Source: Roseisolibacter agri (GTDB lineage Bacteria > Gemmatimonadota > Gemmatimonadetes > Gemmatimonadales > Gemmatimonadaceae). Taken from it: 64,000 nucleotides of DNA. A program made the position numbers and the translations under genes. Below, in pieces: positions 15,982-24,436 of the stretch. The stretch spans positions 124,001 through 188,000 of the forward strand of contig NZ_BRXS01000008.1 of NCBI RefSeq assembly GCF_030159095.1. The letters are read 5' to 3'. The notes under the pieces were generated by a model. It saw only the letters and a list, made by a program, of their open reading frames with translations. It was not told where the DNA came from and did no database searches. Each line of letters begins with the position of its first letter. The stretch's first letter is position 1.

Positions 15982-16790
15982 GCGTAATGGCCCGACGCAG
16001 CACGGCCCGGTCTGTGAGCCATCGGGTGACCCATCGGCGCGACGGAGCGGCTGACTTTCAGGTCCTGCGCCACCGGGCCCCGCGGACGCCGGCGGCTGGG
16101 CAGTGGTGCGGTGAGACCGACTGCACCCGCGTGCGGGCACCCGCATCCTGGCGCCAGCGTCGCCGCCCACGCCGCCGTCCGCCGTCGGTAGGTACCCCCC
16201 GGCATTTTCGGTGACCGAAAGTCGGCGGCGCTGGCCTGCCCGTAATCACGGCGGCGGAGCCGGCGTGCCCGACGGCACGCAACTCCCCGCGCCATGGTGT
16301 GCCCCCCAGGACCGCGGGGACGCCGTGGCCTGATGGCCAGACGCCGCATCTGCCGAACCGCACCGACACGCAGGGCCGGACCGCCGTGAGCAGCCACTCG
16401 CTCACATCAGCGTCTGACGCACCACGCCGGCCCCTGAGGTCGGCGCCGATGTCCCAGCTGTACTCGTGTCGCACCGGCCGTTCAACGCTGGGCAAATCGG
16501 CCTGGTCCGATACGCCGATCAGGAGGGTCTTACCACCCGCGCCCGCGAAGGCGACCACACGCTGCGGCAGCTCGATGGCCTTCAGGGTGTCCGGGGCCTT
16601 CGGGCATCACGCCGTGAGCTCGACCTGCCCGGCCGCGCCGCCCTGTCGGCGCAAGCTGCTCAGGCGATTGCAGGGTCCCCTCCGGGCCCGGGCTGGGCAA
16701 CTCGCCGTGTTCGAGGGTAGTATCGACTTGGGGTATTGCCGGCACGCCACGGAGGCTCGCGCCGGTCGGAACCCGTACGCAGGAGGAAGC
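15982..16790. other. Gene-poor region with candidate parS site 3
   Basis: I support no gene here. A minus-strand frame at about 16430-16558 gives a short reasonable stretch that then loses coding character. The region contains the third copy of the parS-like dyad and probably the promoter of the zeta-toxin locus. Confidence 0.5.
16206..16220. other. Candidate parS site 3
   Basis: The dyad TTTCGGTGACCGAAA (15 bp) is identical to the core of sites 1 and 2 on the opposite strand. The outermost base pair of the 17-bp form is lost here. Confidence 0.55.
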
Positions 16791-17285
16791 GTGTCCGGTA
16801 TGCGAGACGTGATGGTCGAAGCACTCGTGGGGGCGGAGGCTGCCGCCGAACGGCCGAATGCGCCGGCGGAGTCCATGCCTACGCACCGGGTCCGCCGTCT
16901 CCCGCTCGACGCGTCGACCCAGCCGCTCGTCCGGCTCGTCGAGCAGGCGGACGGACCATACGATCTCGTGCTGACGTCGGCCGAGCACGACCGGGTGGTG
17001 CTGGTATCGGCGGCGCGGTACCAAGCGCTCCGGGCGTACGAGGCCACCGCAGAGGCTCAGGCTGAGGCGCGGGCGCGCACTGATCTTGAGGCCCGGTATG
17101 CGGCGATGCAGGTCCAGAACGCGCGCATGTCGGGGCATGACGTCCATGCCCTCTTCACGCCCGAGGCCCGCGCCGAGGCGGCCGTGCGGTCGGTCGACGC
17201 CGCCGGAGGGGACACCACCCGAGGGGACACCACCCGAGGGGACACCGCCCGAGGGGCCAGCCCAGCAGCACGGACGGGACGGTGA
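16791..17285 (+). CDS. Putative antitoxin of the zeta-toxin locus
   Basis: This protein has about 164 residues from a GTG at 16791. A strong Shine-Dalgarno AGGAGG lies at 16781-16786, 4 bp before this GTG and 13 bp before an in-frame ATG at 16800, so the start is uncertain. The core (VLTSAEHDRVVLVSAARYQAL) resembles small antitoxins of the Phd/YefM type, followed by an Ala/Glu/Arg-rich helix. Three in-frame 15-bp repeats encode Gly-Asp-Thr-Thr-Arg near the C-terminus. The stop overlaps the GTG start of the zeta-toxin-like gene (GTGA), a typical antitoxin-first operon. The family call is by context and pattern only. Confidence 0.6.
   Translation: MSGMRDVMVEALVGAEAAAERPNAPAESMPTHRVRRLPLDASTQPLVRLVEQADGPYDLVLTSAEHDRVVLVSAARYQALRAYEATAEAQAEARARTDLEARYAAMQVQNARMSGHDVHALFTPEARAEAAVRSVDAAGGDTTRGDTTRGDTARGASPAARTGR
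17206..17250. repeat. 15-bp tandem array
   Basis: Three copies of GAGGGGACACCACCC, the last with one change, plus a partial copy lie in frame at the end of the antitoxin gene. Confidence 0.9.
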
Positions 17286-18021
17286 CCTCTCGCCCGGCAG
17301 ACGGGCTGCCTGCCCCAGGGGCGGGGGAGCCCATCCGGGTGTTCGCCGGCGTGAACGGGGCCGGCAAGAGCAGCGTGCCCGGTGCGACCTTTCGGCAGGC
17401 GGGCCTCGACTACTTCAACCCGGACGAGGCCGCTCAAGCGCTGATCGCCGACGCGCCCTCGTTCTCGCCGCTGGAGGCCAACGCTCGGGCGTGGCGGATC
17501 GGGTATGACCGGCTTCGCCAGGCCGCGGACATGGGCGGCGCATTCGCCTTCGAGACCACGCTCGGCGGGGAGACGATCACGCGGGAACTCCAGCGTGCCA
17601 CCGGCCTCGGCCGCCCCGTGGACCTCTGGTACGTGGGCCTCGACAGTGCCGAGCGCCATATCGCGCGTGTGCGGGCCCGCGTGGCGCGGGGCGGCCCGAC
17701 ATCCCGGAGGCGAAGATCCGCGAGCGCTACGTGCGGAGCGCGCAGAACCTCCGCCGGCTCTTGCCCGGCCTGCGGAGCCTTGCCGTGTTCGACAACAGTG
17801 CCGAGGTCGACCCCGTCACGCGCACCGTGGCGACCGCGCCTGCCCTCTTCCGCCTGTACCAGGGCCGCCTGACCGAGGTCGTCCAGCCCGACGATGTTCC
17901 CCCCTGGGCGGCGGATCTGGTGACCGCGGCGGTCGCCGAGCATCGCGCCCGTGGGGGCGGAATGCCGGTGGGGTGGGACCTCGCCCCGCCGGGCGCCCGT
18001 CGGACGAGACCACGTCGTTGA
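17282..18021 (+). pseudogene. Zeta-toxin-family kinase, frameshifted
   Basis: The first part (17282 to about 17696) encodes a P-loop kinase with FAGVNGAGKSS, DYFNPDEAAQAL and AFETTLGG, the zeta-toxin/UDP-sugar kinase pattern. After RVRARVARGG the frame runs into Arg/Ser-rich sequence. The natural continuation (IPEAKIRERYVRSAQNLRRL) appears one frame over and stays open to 18021, ending in a plausible C-terminal helix region. A single missing base near 17696 explains this. Active zeta enzymes phosphorylate UDP-activated cell-wall sugars. As read, the toxin would be truncated after the core motifs and probably inactive. A sequencing error in a GC run cannot be excluded. Confidence 0.7.
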
Positions 18022-18264
18022 GTAGGCGAGGGCGTCATGGTCGAGGAGGTGGCGTCGGCGATTAGGCGGTCCGGTCACTTCCGCGGCCGGCCAGTCGCCT
18101 CCGGCCAGGGCGGAAACGGTGCGAGGAGCGCCCACTCCGCGTCCGACAGATCGGAGGGGGTACGGGCGGGGGGACTCGGATGCGGGTGCCTCCGGCCGAC
18201 GAGACATCCGGCGTGGATGCGTAACGTCACACCAGGTCAGCGACTTGCCCTTCCCGCACTGGGT

Positions 18265-19539
18265 CTACTGCGGGCGGAAGGGCCAGCGCTCGGCGTCAAT
18301 GCGGTACCAGAAGCTCCCGTCGGGCTCCCGCTCCAACTGCGGCCTCGCGTCGGGGAGCAGTTCCCACCGCACCCCGTCGATCTCGACAACCGGCAGCGCG
18401 GCGGTCTCGGCCGGCCCGCGCAGGGGGATCCGCACGTTCCCGATTCGCCGCATCGGGACGCCATCCGCGCCGCGCTCGAGCCGAGGCTGGACGCCGGCCG
18501 GCAAGGGCCACGCGATCCCGCTGACCTCGTACACCGTGACCGCATCGCCCGTCGCCAACGGCGGCGGCCGGTGTGCAGGACGACTGGTGAGCGCCGGCGC
18601 GGACGGCACACGTCGGTCGTGCACGCTCGCATCGACTCGGGGACGCTCGAGCGGGGCCGAGGACGCGTCGCGCGCGGGGCTCGCACGGCCTCCGCTTCCA
18701 CTCGGGAGCGCGGTCGCAGAAGCGGCGGCGACGGGCGTGTCGCCTACGGAGCCAGCATCCGCGGGTTCCGGGGTACGGACCGGCGCCGGCAGCACGCCGA
18801 ACGCGGGCGGCAGGAGGCGGTGCCACGAATCGACCCGGTCGCGGGTGCGACTCTCGACCAGGGCGGTGGCGTTCAGCGCGGCGAGCGCCTTCTGGATCGT
18901 CCCCTTGCTGGCGCCCGTCGCCGCGCCGAACTCACGCAGGCTGATGGGCACGACCTCGCCCTGGGCCCGGCGCTCGGGCGTCGTCCGCCGCGCGATCTCG
19001 CGGACGAGGAGCAGCGCGACCGGCGAGACCTGCGTGCCGAGGGCCCGCCGCACGGTGCCCCAGTCCACGGCCGCCACCACGGGCGCGTCCGCAAAGACGT
19101 CCGGACGGAGGCGGACCACGAGCTCGTCGCCCACGCGGCGCTCGAGATCGAGCAGTTCGGCGGAGATGGCGCGGTCGGTCGCCCGGCGCACGGCGTCGCG
19201 CGACAGCGCGGCGCGCTGCTGGAGGTCCAGGGGTTCGCGGGGCACCGGGACGCCCCGCTCCCACGGCGGCAGCGCGTCGGCCCCGAGCGCCGCCGTCCCG
19301 GCCTCGACCAGGGCGCCGAGCAAGAGCACCACCTCCCGCGACGTGGCGTCGAGGTCGGGCCGCTCCTCCACCGGCAGCAGGCCCACCCACGCGCCGAGCT
19401 TCGCCCGGACGACGTCCGGGGACACGGCAAGCGACGCGACCCCGCCGAGCGGCAGCACCCGCGCGGCGTCCCCCCGCCCGCGCTCTTCGAGCGGAAGCGC
19501 GGGCCGAAGCGGCATGCGGAGCCGGCGCCGCTCGCTCAC
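18265..19539 (-). CDS. Winged-helix DNA-binding protein, putative replication protein
   Basis: This 424-residue protein has a helical N-terminal half and a winged-helix region around 195-250 (ISLREFGAATGASKGTIQKALAA, then VESRTRDRVDSW). A Pro/Ala/Ser linker follows (about 255-335). Two tandem C-terminal repeats of about 40 residues share Gly-x-x-Trp-x-Leu, Pro-x-Leu-Glu-Arg and Arg-Ile. I do not recognise the family. It is transcribed away from the iteron-like array, whose nearest copy ends about 190 bp upstream of its start. The larger Rep-like gene lies on the far side of the array. That placement suggests an initiator or a copy-number regulator. Confidence 0.6.
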   Translation of the reverse strand: MSERRRLRMPLRPALPLEERGRGDAARVLPLGGVASLAVSPDVVRAKLGAWVGLLPVEERPDLDATSREVVLLLGALVEAGTAALGADALPPWERGVPVPREPLDLQQRAALSRDAVRRATDRAISAELLDLERRVGDELVVRLRPDVFADAPVVAAVDWGTVRRALGTQVSPVALLLVREIARRTTPERRAQGEVVPISLREFGAATGASKGTIQKALAALNATALVESRTRDRVDSWHRLLPPAFGVLPAPVRTPEPADAGSVGDTPVAAASATALPSGSGGRASPARDASSAPLERPRVDASVHDRRVPSAPALTSRPAHRPPPLATGDAVTVYEVSGIAWPLPAGVQPRLERGADGVPMRRIGNVRIPLRGPAETAALPVVEIDGVRWELLPDARPQLEREPDGSFWYRIDAERWPFRPQ

Positions 19540-20400
19540 CGGCTCACGCGGATCCGGCGCCCACGGTGCCGGCCGACCGTACGCGAACCGGCTGGAGCAG
19601 GCGGATGGCCGTGACAGTCCGCCTCATCTGTGCCGCATCGAGGAAAGCTCCTGGTCGACCGTGGGAGAGCACTGTGACGAACCAGCGAAGTCCGGCAACC
19701 GGCGGCCGGTGGGTCCCGATCCGAACGGCCACCCACCCCTGCATCGCGCAGCCATCCGGCCCCGCACATTCCGGCGACCGGCAGGCACGACGGCTTTCGG
19801 CCACCCGACCCCGCACCTGTCCACGCCGGCCGGCCGCACCGCCGCAAGAATAGCGCACCGCTGTCCACTCATGCAAGGAACGCCGGCGCCTTTACTGCGT
19901 AACCGATTGGCTTGTAGCAGGATAATAGTCTCGTGCCGCTGTCCGCTCAGCCAGCCCTCGACGAGCAGCCGCTGTCCACGGGCGTGCCTTGTCCAGGCGC
20001 GCCGGGGATGCAGACGCCAATCAGCCACGCCACCCCGCAGCGGTGCTCCCCTGCCCGGCGTCCCGCGCGACCGCTTCGGTCGCCGGCTGCCCTCGCGCGG
20101 CCACTGCGGGCGGGTCCGAGCGGCATGGGTGGCGCCGCTCGCGCCTCGTTTGACCCAGCTGCGGGGTCGGGTGGCTGATTGGCCGCGCGGCGCTCGGCCG
20201 CGGGGTCGGATGGCCGCGGATGGCGCGGGGGCGAGTGGCCGAATCGCCCGGGGCTGGTTGGCCGGTGTGGACAACGCCGCCACGCCTGGGAAACCGCAGC
20301 GGCCCTGGGTAAAAGTGGCAGGGGGGAGCCGGACGGTCCTCCCGGACCCCGGCTCCCCCCTGACGTAGGTGGGTTGGTGATGAGTTGTACTCTTCTCTAT
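19540..20400. other. Putative replication origin (iteron region)
   Basis: This 861-bp gene-free region between two DNA-binding proteins holds a 17-bp repeat of consensus GCGGGGTCGGGTGGCCG. Four copies point left (19726-19742, 19749-19765, 19798-19814, 20022-20038). Three good copies and one weak copy point right (20161-20177, 20200-20216, 20225-20241, 20249-20264). CTGTCCAC occurs at 19817, 19861 and 19972, with a variant at 19939. TGTGGACAA at 20266-20274 differs from a DnaA box by one base. The most AT-rich stretch (about 19890-19928) sits inside the array and could be the unwinding element. Confidence 0.65.
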
Positions 20401-22338
20401 CTACCCAGGACCCTCCTCACCACCAGCCGCCCGCCGGATGACGGGTCCTCCGGCCGGGCTGCCGACGACGACGCGCACCGGCGCGCCGCCGAGTTCCGCG
20501 GCGAGGACCGCGATCCGGTCGGCGAACTTCTTCCCGATCCACTCGGCCGAGAAGCCGTCCGGCGCCTCGAGCTGGAGGTCCCCACGCTCCGCGTCCACGT
20601 CGTCGCCGCAGCGTAGCGCCTGCAACCAGGTCCGATAGACCCGCGGATCGAGTTCGGCGGCGAGCCGCGCCCGCACGCGTCCCCACAGGGTGGGCTCGAA
20701 AACCTCCGGCTCCTCCGTTGGCGCAAGCGCGTCGTCGGACACGGCCTCCGACCCCGCGTCGGACCCCGCGTCGGACACGGGCTGGAACGCCGCCGGGGAG
20801 GGCGGCGCGGCCGCGGGGCGTCCGGTCAGGCCCAGCTGCTCGGCGTCGCCGCGGGTCAGCCGGCGCGGGTCGACGAACGCCGGCAGGGGATACCCCCGCA
20901 GGCGCGCGTCAAGCCACGCGGCGTAGCGCGCGTCGAACTCGAACTCGTAGCCCTCCTTCAGGGCGTCTTTCACCCAGCCGCTCCAGCTGGACTTGGGCTC
21001 CCAGCCGACGTCGCAGAGGTACACCGCGCGCTGCAGCACCCGGAGGGCGACGCGCGGGTTCGCCTCGGCCCAGTAACGGGCCTCCGCCAGCGAGAACCGC
21101 CACGGGCCGTGCTGCAGGGCCCAGACGAGCCGCGCGAGCTCGGGCCGCTCCTCTGCCCGGACGCCGGTATACGTGCGGGCGGCGAGCAGCCGCTCCCCGG
21201 GTTCCAGGACCACCCGGTGCCCGTCACCGCGCCCGGGCACCTCCCGCCACGCCCCGAACACCCCCTTCTCCTGGAGCATCGGGAGCTTGTCCGCCACGAA
21301 GCGCCGGGTGCGCGTGCGCACGTCGGCGACACCCCACGCGCGCAGGAGGTCATTGATCGACACCTCCCAGGGCTCGTGCGCGCTCCACATCGGGTGGCGG
21401 AGGATGCGGACCAGCGCGGTCTGGTACAGGAGCTTGGCGTAGCGGTCGCTGAGCGCCCGGTAGAGGGCGAAGTCCACCCAGGCCGTCGCGCCGCCCGCGA
21501 CCGAGTCGAGCCAGACGGGGTCGAAACGGATGCCGCCGACCACGTCCCGGGTGCCGTCGCTGTTCGCGTCGACCGCCTCGTCCAACCCGACCTGCAGGAG
21601 GAAGTGCCAGTGGCGCTTGGGCCGCACGCGGCGCGGCAGCGCCTCCGGCAGGAATGGCCGGGCGCGCCCGGCGCTCGCCTCCACGGCGCGCTGCACCTGC
21701 GCGAAGTCGAAGTCCGTCGCGAGCCGGAACCCACTCAGCCGGTCCAGGCTGGCCATGACGTCGCGGAGGAACTCCCCATTCTGCTGCGACGCGGGCACCC
21801 CGAGGACGCGGCCGATCTCGCGCAGGCTCACGCCCGAGAGCACCTCGTCGCGCCCGCGGCCGCGGTCGGCGGCGATTACGCGCGTGGCGAAATACACGTC
21901 GAGGTCGAAGAGTGCGAGCAGGCCGAGCTTGGTATTCCCGTGCAACTCGACGTTGATGCCCAGGCCGTTCGGATACCGGACCGTGTACTCGGATCGGACC
22001 GCCGTCGGGTCGGGGTAGAGCAGCGGCCGGACCAACTCCAACAGGTGAAACGCCACCGGCACCGGCGACACGAGGGCGTCGGCCGGAACGAATAACGCGT
22101 CGAACGAGTCGGTACGCGTCGGGAGCGCGGGGCGGCGGGGCAGGGTCGCCGGCGCGCTCGGGGCCGCGGGCCTCGGTGCGCTGAGGCGCCCGCCCTGACC
22201 CAGGAGCGCCAGTTGCGACCCCGCGATCACGCCGACCGGGACGGCCGGCCCGGAGGCGGCGCCACGCGTAGCCGCTGGCGTCCGCGGCGGCCGGTCCGAG
22301 CCCGTGGGGTGCGTGTCGGACACGCGTCCGCGGGTCAT
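20401..22338 (-). CDS. Putative plasmid replication initiator with DnaA domain-I-like C-terminus
   Basis: This 645-residue protein has a low-complexity N-terminus (1-75) and a central region of two winged-helix-like segments. One is at about 165-215 (SLREIGRVLGVPASQQN). The other lies around 290-345 (YRALSDRYAKLLYQ, then INDLLRAWGV). The organisation resembles RepA/TrfA-type initiators. After a Ser/Asp/Glu linker with a short in-frame repeat, the last 90 residues (PTLWGRVRARLAAELDPR, YRTWLQAL, LQLEAPDGFSAEWI) match the pattern of DnaA domain I, the helicase- and DiaA-interacting module. Its start overlaps the stop of the upstream HTH gene by 4 bp. The iteron-like array follows its stop codon. 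It is the best initiator candidate in the window. Confidence 0.65.
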   Translation of the reverse strand: MTRGRVSDTHPTGSDRPPRTPAATRGAASGPAVPVGVIAGSQLALLGQGGRLSAPRPAAPSAPATLPRRPALPTRTDSFDALFVPADALVSPVPVAFHLLELVRPLLYPDPTAVRSEYTVRYPNGLGINVELHGNTKLGLLALFDLDVYFATRVIAADRGRGRDEVLSGVSLREIGRVLGVPASQQNGEFLRDVMASLDRLSGFRLATDFDFAQVQRAVEASAGRARPFLPEALPRRVRPKRHWHFLLQVGLDEAVDANSDGTRDVVGGIRFDPVWLDSVAGGATAWVDFALYRALSDRYAKLLYQTALVRILRHPMWSAHEPWEVSINDLLRAWGVADVRTRTRRFVADKLPMLQEKGVFGAWREVPGRGDGHRVVLEPGERLLAARTYTGVRAEERPELARLVWALQHGPWRFSLAEARYWAEANPRVALRVLQRAVYLCDVGWEPKSSWSGWVKDALKEGYEFEFDARYAAWLDARLRGYPLPAFVDPRRLTRGDAEQLGLTGRPAAAPPSPAAFQPVSDAGSDAGSEAVSDDALAPTEEPEVFEPTLWGRVRARLAAELDPRVYRTWLQALRCGDDVDAERGDLQLEAPDGFSAEWIGKKFADRIAVLAAELGGAPVRVVVGSPAGGPVIRRAAGGEEGPG

Positions 22339-22760
22339 GCGCTCCTCCGCACGCGGGGGCGGCCGTTCCGCGAGGGCTCAACCACGCCAAAGAGCTCCAG
22401 GACCGCCGGCGCTTCCACGCCGACGGCGCGGGCCAGGCGATCCGCCCACGCCTGGGACATCCGACCGTACGCCTCCGCCTGGGCGAACACGTCCGCGAGG
22501 CGGGATCGGGACACCGGCGGCTCCACGCGCTTCGCGAGCTCAGCCATGGTCCAGCCCGTCAGCGCGAGCAAGCGCGCGTGCGGGTGCGCCTCACGGATCC
22601 GCTGCAGCGCGAGTGCTGTGATCGGGTCCAGCACACCAGCCGGGCGCGGCCGGCGCCGCAGCGTCGAGACCTTCGCGGGGTCGTGTCTCTGCGGTTCGGC
22701 TGGCGCGGTGGTGTCGTCGCTCATCTCGTCGTCCCAACGGGGATCGAAGGCCTCGTGCAT
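22335..22760 (-). CDS. Small HTH protein coupled to the Rep-like gene
   Basis: This 141-residue protein has an HTH-like central part (TGWTMAELAKRVEPPVSRSR, then LADVFAQAEAYGRMS) and a C-terminal helix (ADRLARAVGV). An alternative start at 22724 would remove 12 residues, and no clear Shine-Dalgarno decides between them. The 4-bp stop/start overlap with the Rep-like gene indicates cotranslation. It could regulate replication or act as a Rep accessory. The family is not recognised. Confidence 0.6.
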   Translation of the reverse strand: MHEAFDPRWDDEMSDDTTAPAEPQRHDPAKVSTLRRRPRPAGVLDPITALALQRIREAHPHARLLALTGWTMAELAKRVEPPVSRSRLADVFAQAEAYGRMSQAWADRLARAVGVEAPAVLELFGVVEPSRNGRPRVRRSA

Positions 22761-23164
22761 CCGGCCGGGTCGGCCGCGAGGGATCGATACGTGTATCCAA
22801 GCAACAGCCGTCCCGCCGAAACCTGCCCCGGACGCCGGCAGCTGTCAAGCGAATCTGGCCGTGTGTCGACGTGCGCGTGATGGGTGACAGGGTGCCGCTG
22901 CATCCTGCAACCCCTTTCCTCATGACCCGACGACGGCTGTTCGCGGCCGCTCGACGCGGCGCGCCGCCGCCACTGGCATCGTACCGGCGTTCCCATCCAC
23001 CTGTGGGAGATCGGCGCGCCGTGGCGAGGCGGGGGCATCGCGTGACACGGGCGTGACCGCCGCCGAGACCCGTGGGCATAGGCCCCCTCCACCATGCGTC
23101 CGAGCCGTCCAACCTCCCCCGCCGGGCGCGGCGAAGGACCGCACGCTGGCACTGCCCGGCCTCG

Positions 23165-23216
23165 CGGCTGCGGTCTTCGGCTGCGGTCTTCGGCTGCGGT
23201 CTTCGGCTGCGGTCTT
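23165..23216. repeat. 13-bp tandem array, intergenic
   Basis: Four perfect copies of CGGCTGCGGTCTT lie outside any supported gene. The unit is not a multiple of three. Confidence 0.93.
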
Positions 23217-23554
23217 CGCCGGTTGTCCGGAGGCTGCCTCACGGTGGCTGCACGCGCCGCACCCTGGGCTGCTCGGTGCGTCCCCGCGGCGGCCGCGTGG
23301 TACAGCGACCGGTGTGCCGAGCACAGCATGCGTCTCCGGGTCGCGACCGGCCGCGGGGGCGGCGCCTGTGGGACGGCACCCAGGCCGACGCGGATCGTGT
23401 CGCCGGGCTGCTCGAGGCGGTGGCCGCGCTCCGCCGGCGCGACCCGGAGGCCGGCGGCCCACCCGGGGTTGACGGCGAGTCCGTGTGAACGTCCCGCTCT
23501 GCCGCCGGTCGCGGCGTTCGGCCGTGGGGACCGGGCGACGGGGCGGCCGCGGCA

Positions 23555-23662
23555 GGACACACGGCGGGACACACGGCGGGACACACGGCGGGACACACGG
23601 CGGGACACACGGCGGGACACACGGCGGGACACACGGCGGGACACACGGCGGGACACACGGCG
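23555..23662. repeat. 12-bp tandem array, nine perfect units
   Basis: Nine contiguous identical copies of GGACACACGGCG span 108 bp. This is the longest array in the window. It lies in gene-poor DNA about 100 bp beyond the stop codon of the HEPN-like gene. Confidence 0.96.
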
Positions 23663-23764
23663 CGCAGGGACGGCAACCTGGTGCCTGCTCGCGCCGCTCG
23701 CCGCTGACTGGGCCGCCGTGCCGAGAGACGGAGCGCGAGGCCGGCGAGGCCCACGTGGCGGGAC

Positions 23765-24382
23765 CTACGGGACGGGGTCGAGCCGCGCCGCCAGCACCGC
23801 ATCCCCGGCGACCAGCGCCGCCCGCATCGGGGGGAGCGTCGCCTTCGCCCACGCGGTGGCGTGGGCGACCTGCGCCGCGGTCGCCTCCTCGGGCGCGTAG
23901 TCGGCGTCCCGGCGGTCCGCGCGCACTTCGGCCGAGGTCATCTGCAGATCGCCGAGGCCCGGGAGCCCCAGGGCCGCGACGGCGGCGAACGTAAGCTCGT
24001 GGTGCCCCTGCTTGGCACGGACGCGGAGGTGGCGGCTGCCCAGGAGCGCCACGGCACCGATCCGGCCTGCCGCGTATGCGGTCTCGAGCGCCGTGTCCGT
24101 GCTGACGCCCACGATGCCAGCGTCGCGCAGCTTGCGCACCGCCTTGGCCCACAGCGCGAGCACCTCGGCCCGGCTGAAGGCCACCTGCTCGACCTTGTCC
24201 TGCATCCACCCCAGCTCGGCCGGAAGCGGGTTCGGCCACCCGGGCTGCGCAGGTTCGGCCAGTCGCGGGTCCGTGCTTCCCGCGCCACCACCGTCCGAGA
24301 CCGTCCCCGCAGCCGTGGAGGCTGCCGGTGACGCGGTGGGACGCTGTGGCGCCTGCTGCCGGCCCTTCTTTCGGGACACCAT
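23765..24382 (-). CDS. HEPN-like toxin candidate of an MNT/HEPN pair
   Basis: This 205-residue protein has an Ala/Thr/Pro-rich N-terminus (1-45) and a helical core. The stretch LRVRAKQGHHELTFAAVAAL contains Arg-x4-His (RAKQGH), the HEPN RNase-type motif, in the setting seen in HEPN proteins encoded beside nucleotidyltransferases. It follows the MNT gene by 54 bp on the same strand. In MNT/HEPN modules the HEPN protein is an RNase toxin and the MNT protein inactivates it by nucleotide transfer. The motif is weak on its own. The call rests on motif plus partner. Confidence 0.6.
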   Translation of the reverse strand: MVSRKKGRQQAPQRPTASPAASTAAGTVSDGGGAGSTDPRLAEPAQPGWPNPLPAELGWMQDKVEQVAFSRAEVLALWAKAVRKLRDAGIVGVSTDTALETAYAAGRIGAVALLGSRHLRVRAKQGHHELTFAAVAALGLPGLGDLQMTSAEVRADRRDADYAPEEATAAQVAHATAWAKATLPPMRAALVAGDAVLAARLDPVP

Positions 24383-24436
24383 TACGGCGCGCTCACCGGC
24401 CAGCCATGGGCCGTCCAGGTGACGTCCTGGGGACCG

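Larger units (their letters stand above)
22761..23764. other. Gene-poor region with two tandem arrays
   Basis: No gene is supported over about 1 kb. Frames in both directions are Arg-rich and dominated by repeats. The region holds a 13-bp array (23165-23216) and a 12-bp array (23555-23662) and should include the promoter of the HTH/Rep operon. Confidence 0.5.

Noticed and set aside
16058-16558. Minus-strand frame upstream of the zeta-toxin locus
   Set aside because: Its first 40 codons look plausible, but the rest is Arg-rich and covers the parS-like dyad. No ribosome site or family was seen.
23555-23662. Possible CRISPR array
   Set aside because: The repeats are contiguous with no unique spacers and only 12 bp long. 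This is a simple tandem array, and no cas genes are near.
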